A stretch of DNA of 21,824 nt, taken from positions 204,995 through 226,818 of the forward strand of contig NW_019775498.1 of NCBI RefSeq assembly GCF_001039355.2. Direction: 5' to 3'. The notes under the pieces were generated by a model. The model ran no database searches, was not told the origin of the DNA, and saw nothing but the letters and a program-made list of their open reading frames with translations. Both the position numbers and the translations under genes were made by a program. This DNA is from Lingula anatina. Lineage: Eukaryota; Brachiopoda; Lingulata; Lingulida; Lingulidae. Shown piece by piece: positions 21,409 to 21,824 of this stretch (positions within the stretch are counted from its first letter, which is position 1; every line of letters begins with the position of its first letter).

Positions 21409-21621
21409 AGCCCCCTTTACACTGGACGGCGTCCTTTCTGCGTCCAGCAGTACGGCCCAATTTGAGAGTTAAAAAAATTATAATACTTTACGTGCCGACA
21501 ACTGGCCGATCATTGAGCATTCATTCTGATACAAAATCAATGCTCGTGCCTCTTTATTAAGACCACAGCGATGTCAAATTTCATGGTCGCAGAAAGGACG
21601 CCGTCTAGTGTAAAGGGGGTA
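21409..21621. mobile_element. MITE-like element with 31-base TIRs
   Basis: The arms 21411-21441 and 21589-21619 are inverted repeats matching at 30 of 31 positions (ends CCCCCTTTACACT, core GACGGCGTCCTTTCTGC). TAA occurs just outside both ends (21406-21408 and 21622-21624), which fits a 3-base TWA duplication of the PIF/Harbinger type. The interior has a further inverted pair, GAGCATT/AATGCTC. There is no coding capacity. Confidence 0.75.
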
Positions 21622-21663
21622 TAAGCAATTGAGGACCCGGAGGGGGCACGGTGGGTGATTTCA

Positions 21664-21684
21664 CCCCCCCCCCCTCTCTCTCTG

Positions 21685-21722
<38 letters not shown>
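21664..21722. repeat. C-run, CT and (CA)n compound microsatellite
   Basis: A C-run (21664-21674), a short CT stretch, then about nineteen CA units (21685-21722), just outside the 31-base TIR element. Confidence 0.95.
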
Positions 21723-21725
<3 letters not shown>

Positions 21726-21824
21726 GAGAGAGCTTCGGAGGTTCCCCCTTCCCCCACAACTCCAAACACGTACAGATATAACAAAACTAAGCAATTTTCA
21801 CTCACTGTGCCCTGCGTTTGCATG

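Larger units (their letters stand above)
17131..21824. other. Downstream intergenic region
   Basis: AT-rich sequence with no recognised gene on either strand. It contains two MITE-like elements, three compound microsatellites, a poly-A run and a small direct repeat (GGGGCCAATA twice, near 18480-18512). Alternative polyadenylation hexamers at 19031 and 19609 could make part of it a longer 3' UTR of the vWA gene. Confidence 0.55.

Overview
This looks like nuclear DNA from a marine invertebrate animal. It has long AT-rich introns with GT-AG borders, GC-rich exons, many microsatellites and homopolymer runs, and several short inverted-repeat (MITE-like) elements with TIRs such as CAGGCCCGTAGCCAG. 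A cephalochordate (amphioxus-like) source is my best guess from the repeat style and from the abundance of vWA proteins in that group. The sequence does not prove it, and another deuterostome or a mollusc is possible. Nothing bacterial or viral was seen.

The window contains one well-supported gene, on the + strand, from about 5582 to about 17130. It has eight coding exons: 5883-5933, 9864-9927, 13326-13666, 13846-13977, 14159-14318, 15217-15452, 15688-16012 and 16335-16387. All seven introns are GT-AG, and the frame stays open from ATG to TGA. The product is a 453-residue secreted protein with a signal peptide, a short linker, two tandem von Willebrand factor A (vWA) domains and an acidic 17-residue tail. 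The first vWA domain keeps the metal-site motif DxSxS (residues 51-55) and a TDG-type third loop. The second keeps the fold pattern and flanking cysteines but has lost those metal-binding positions. The core promoter is clear: a TATA box at 5582 and an initiator at 5613, with no ATG between the predicted start site and the coding start. The first canonical polyadenylation signal after the stop is at 17105.

Layout: 1-5400 is intergenic, with an assembly gap (558-680) ending in a C-run, simple repeats, a diverged tandem duplication and MITE copy A. 5400-5882 is promoter and 5' UTR. 5934-9863 and 9928-13325 are long first and second introns; the second holds MITE copy B, a palindrome/hairpin cluster and a TAG microsatellite just before exon 3. 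13326-16387 is the compact block that encodes nearly all of the protein. 16388 to about 17130 is 3' UTR. The rest, to 21824, is intergenic with two further MITE-like elements and several microsatellites.

Points most worth a second look are the pairing of one intact and one metal-dead vWA domain, the odd unpaired cysteine C304, the acidic tail facing a strongly basic patch, the phase-1 module structure, and an acceptor at exon 2 fused directly to a donor-like GTGAGC (a possible recursive-splicing exon).
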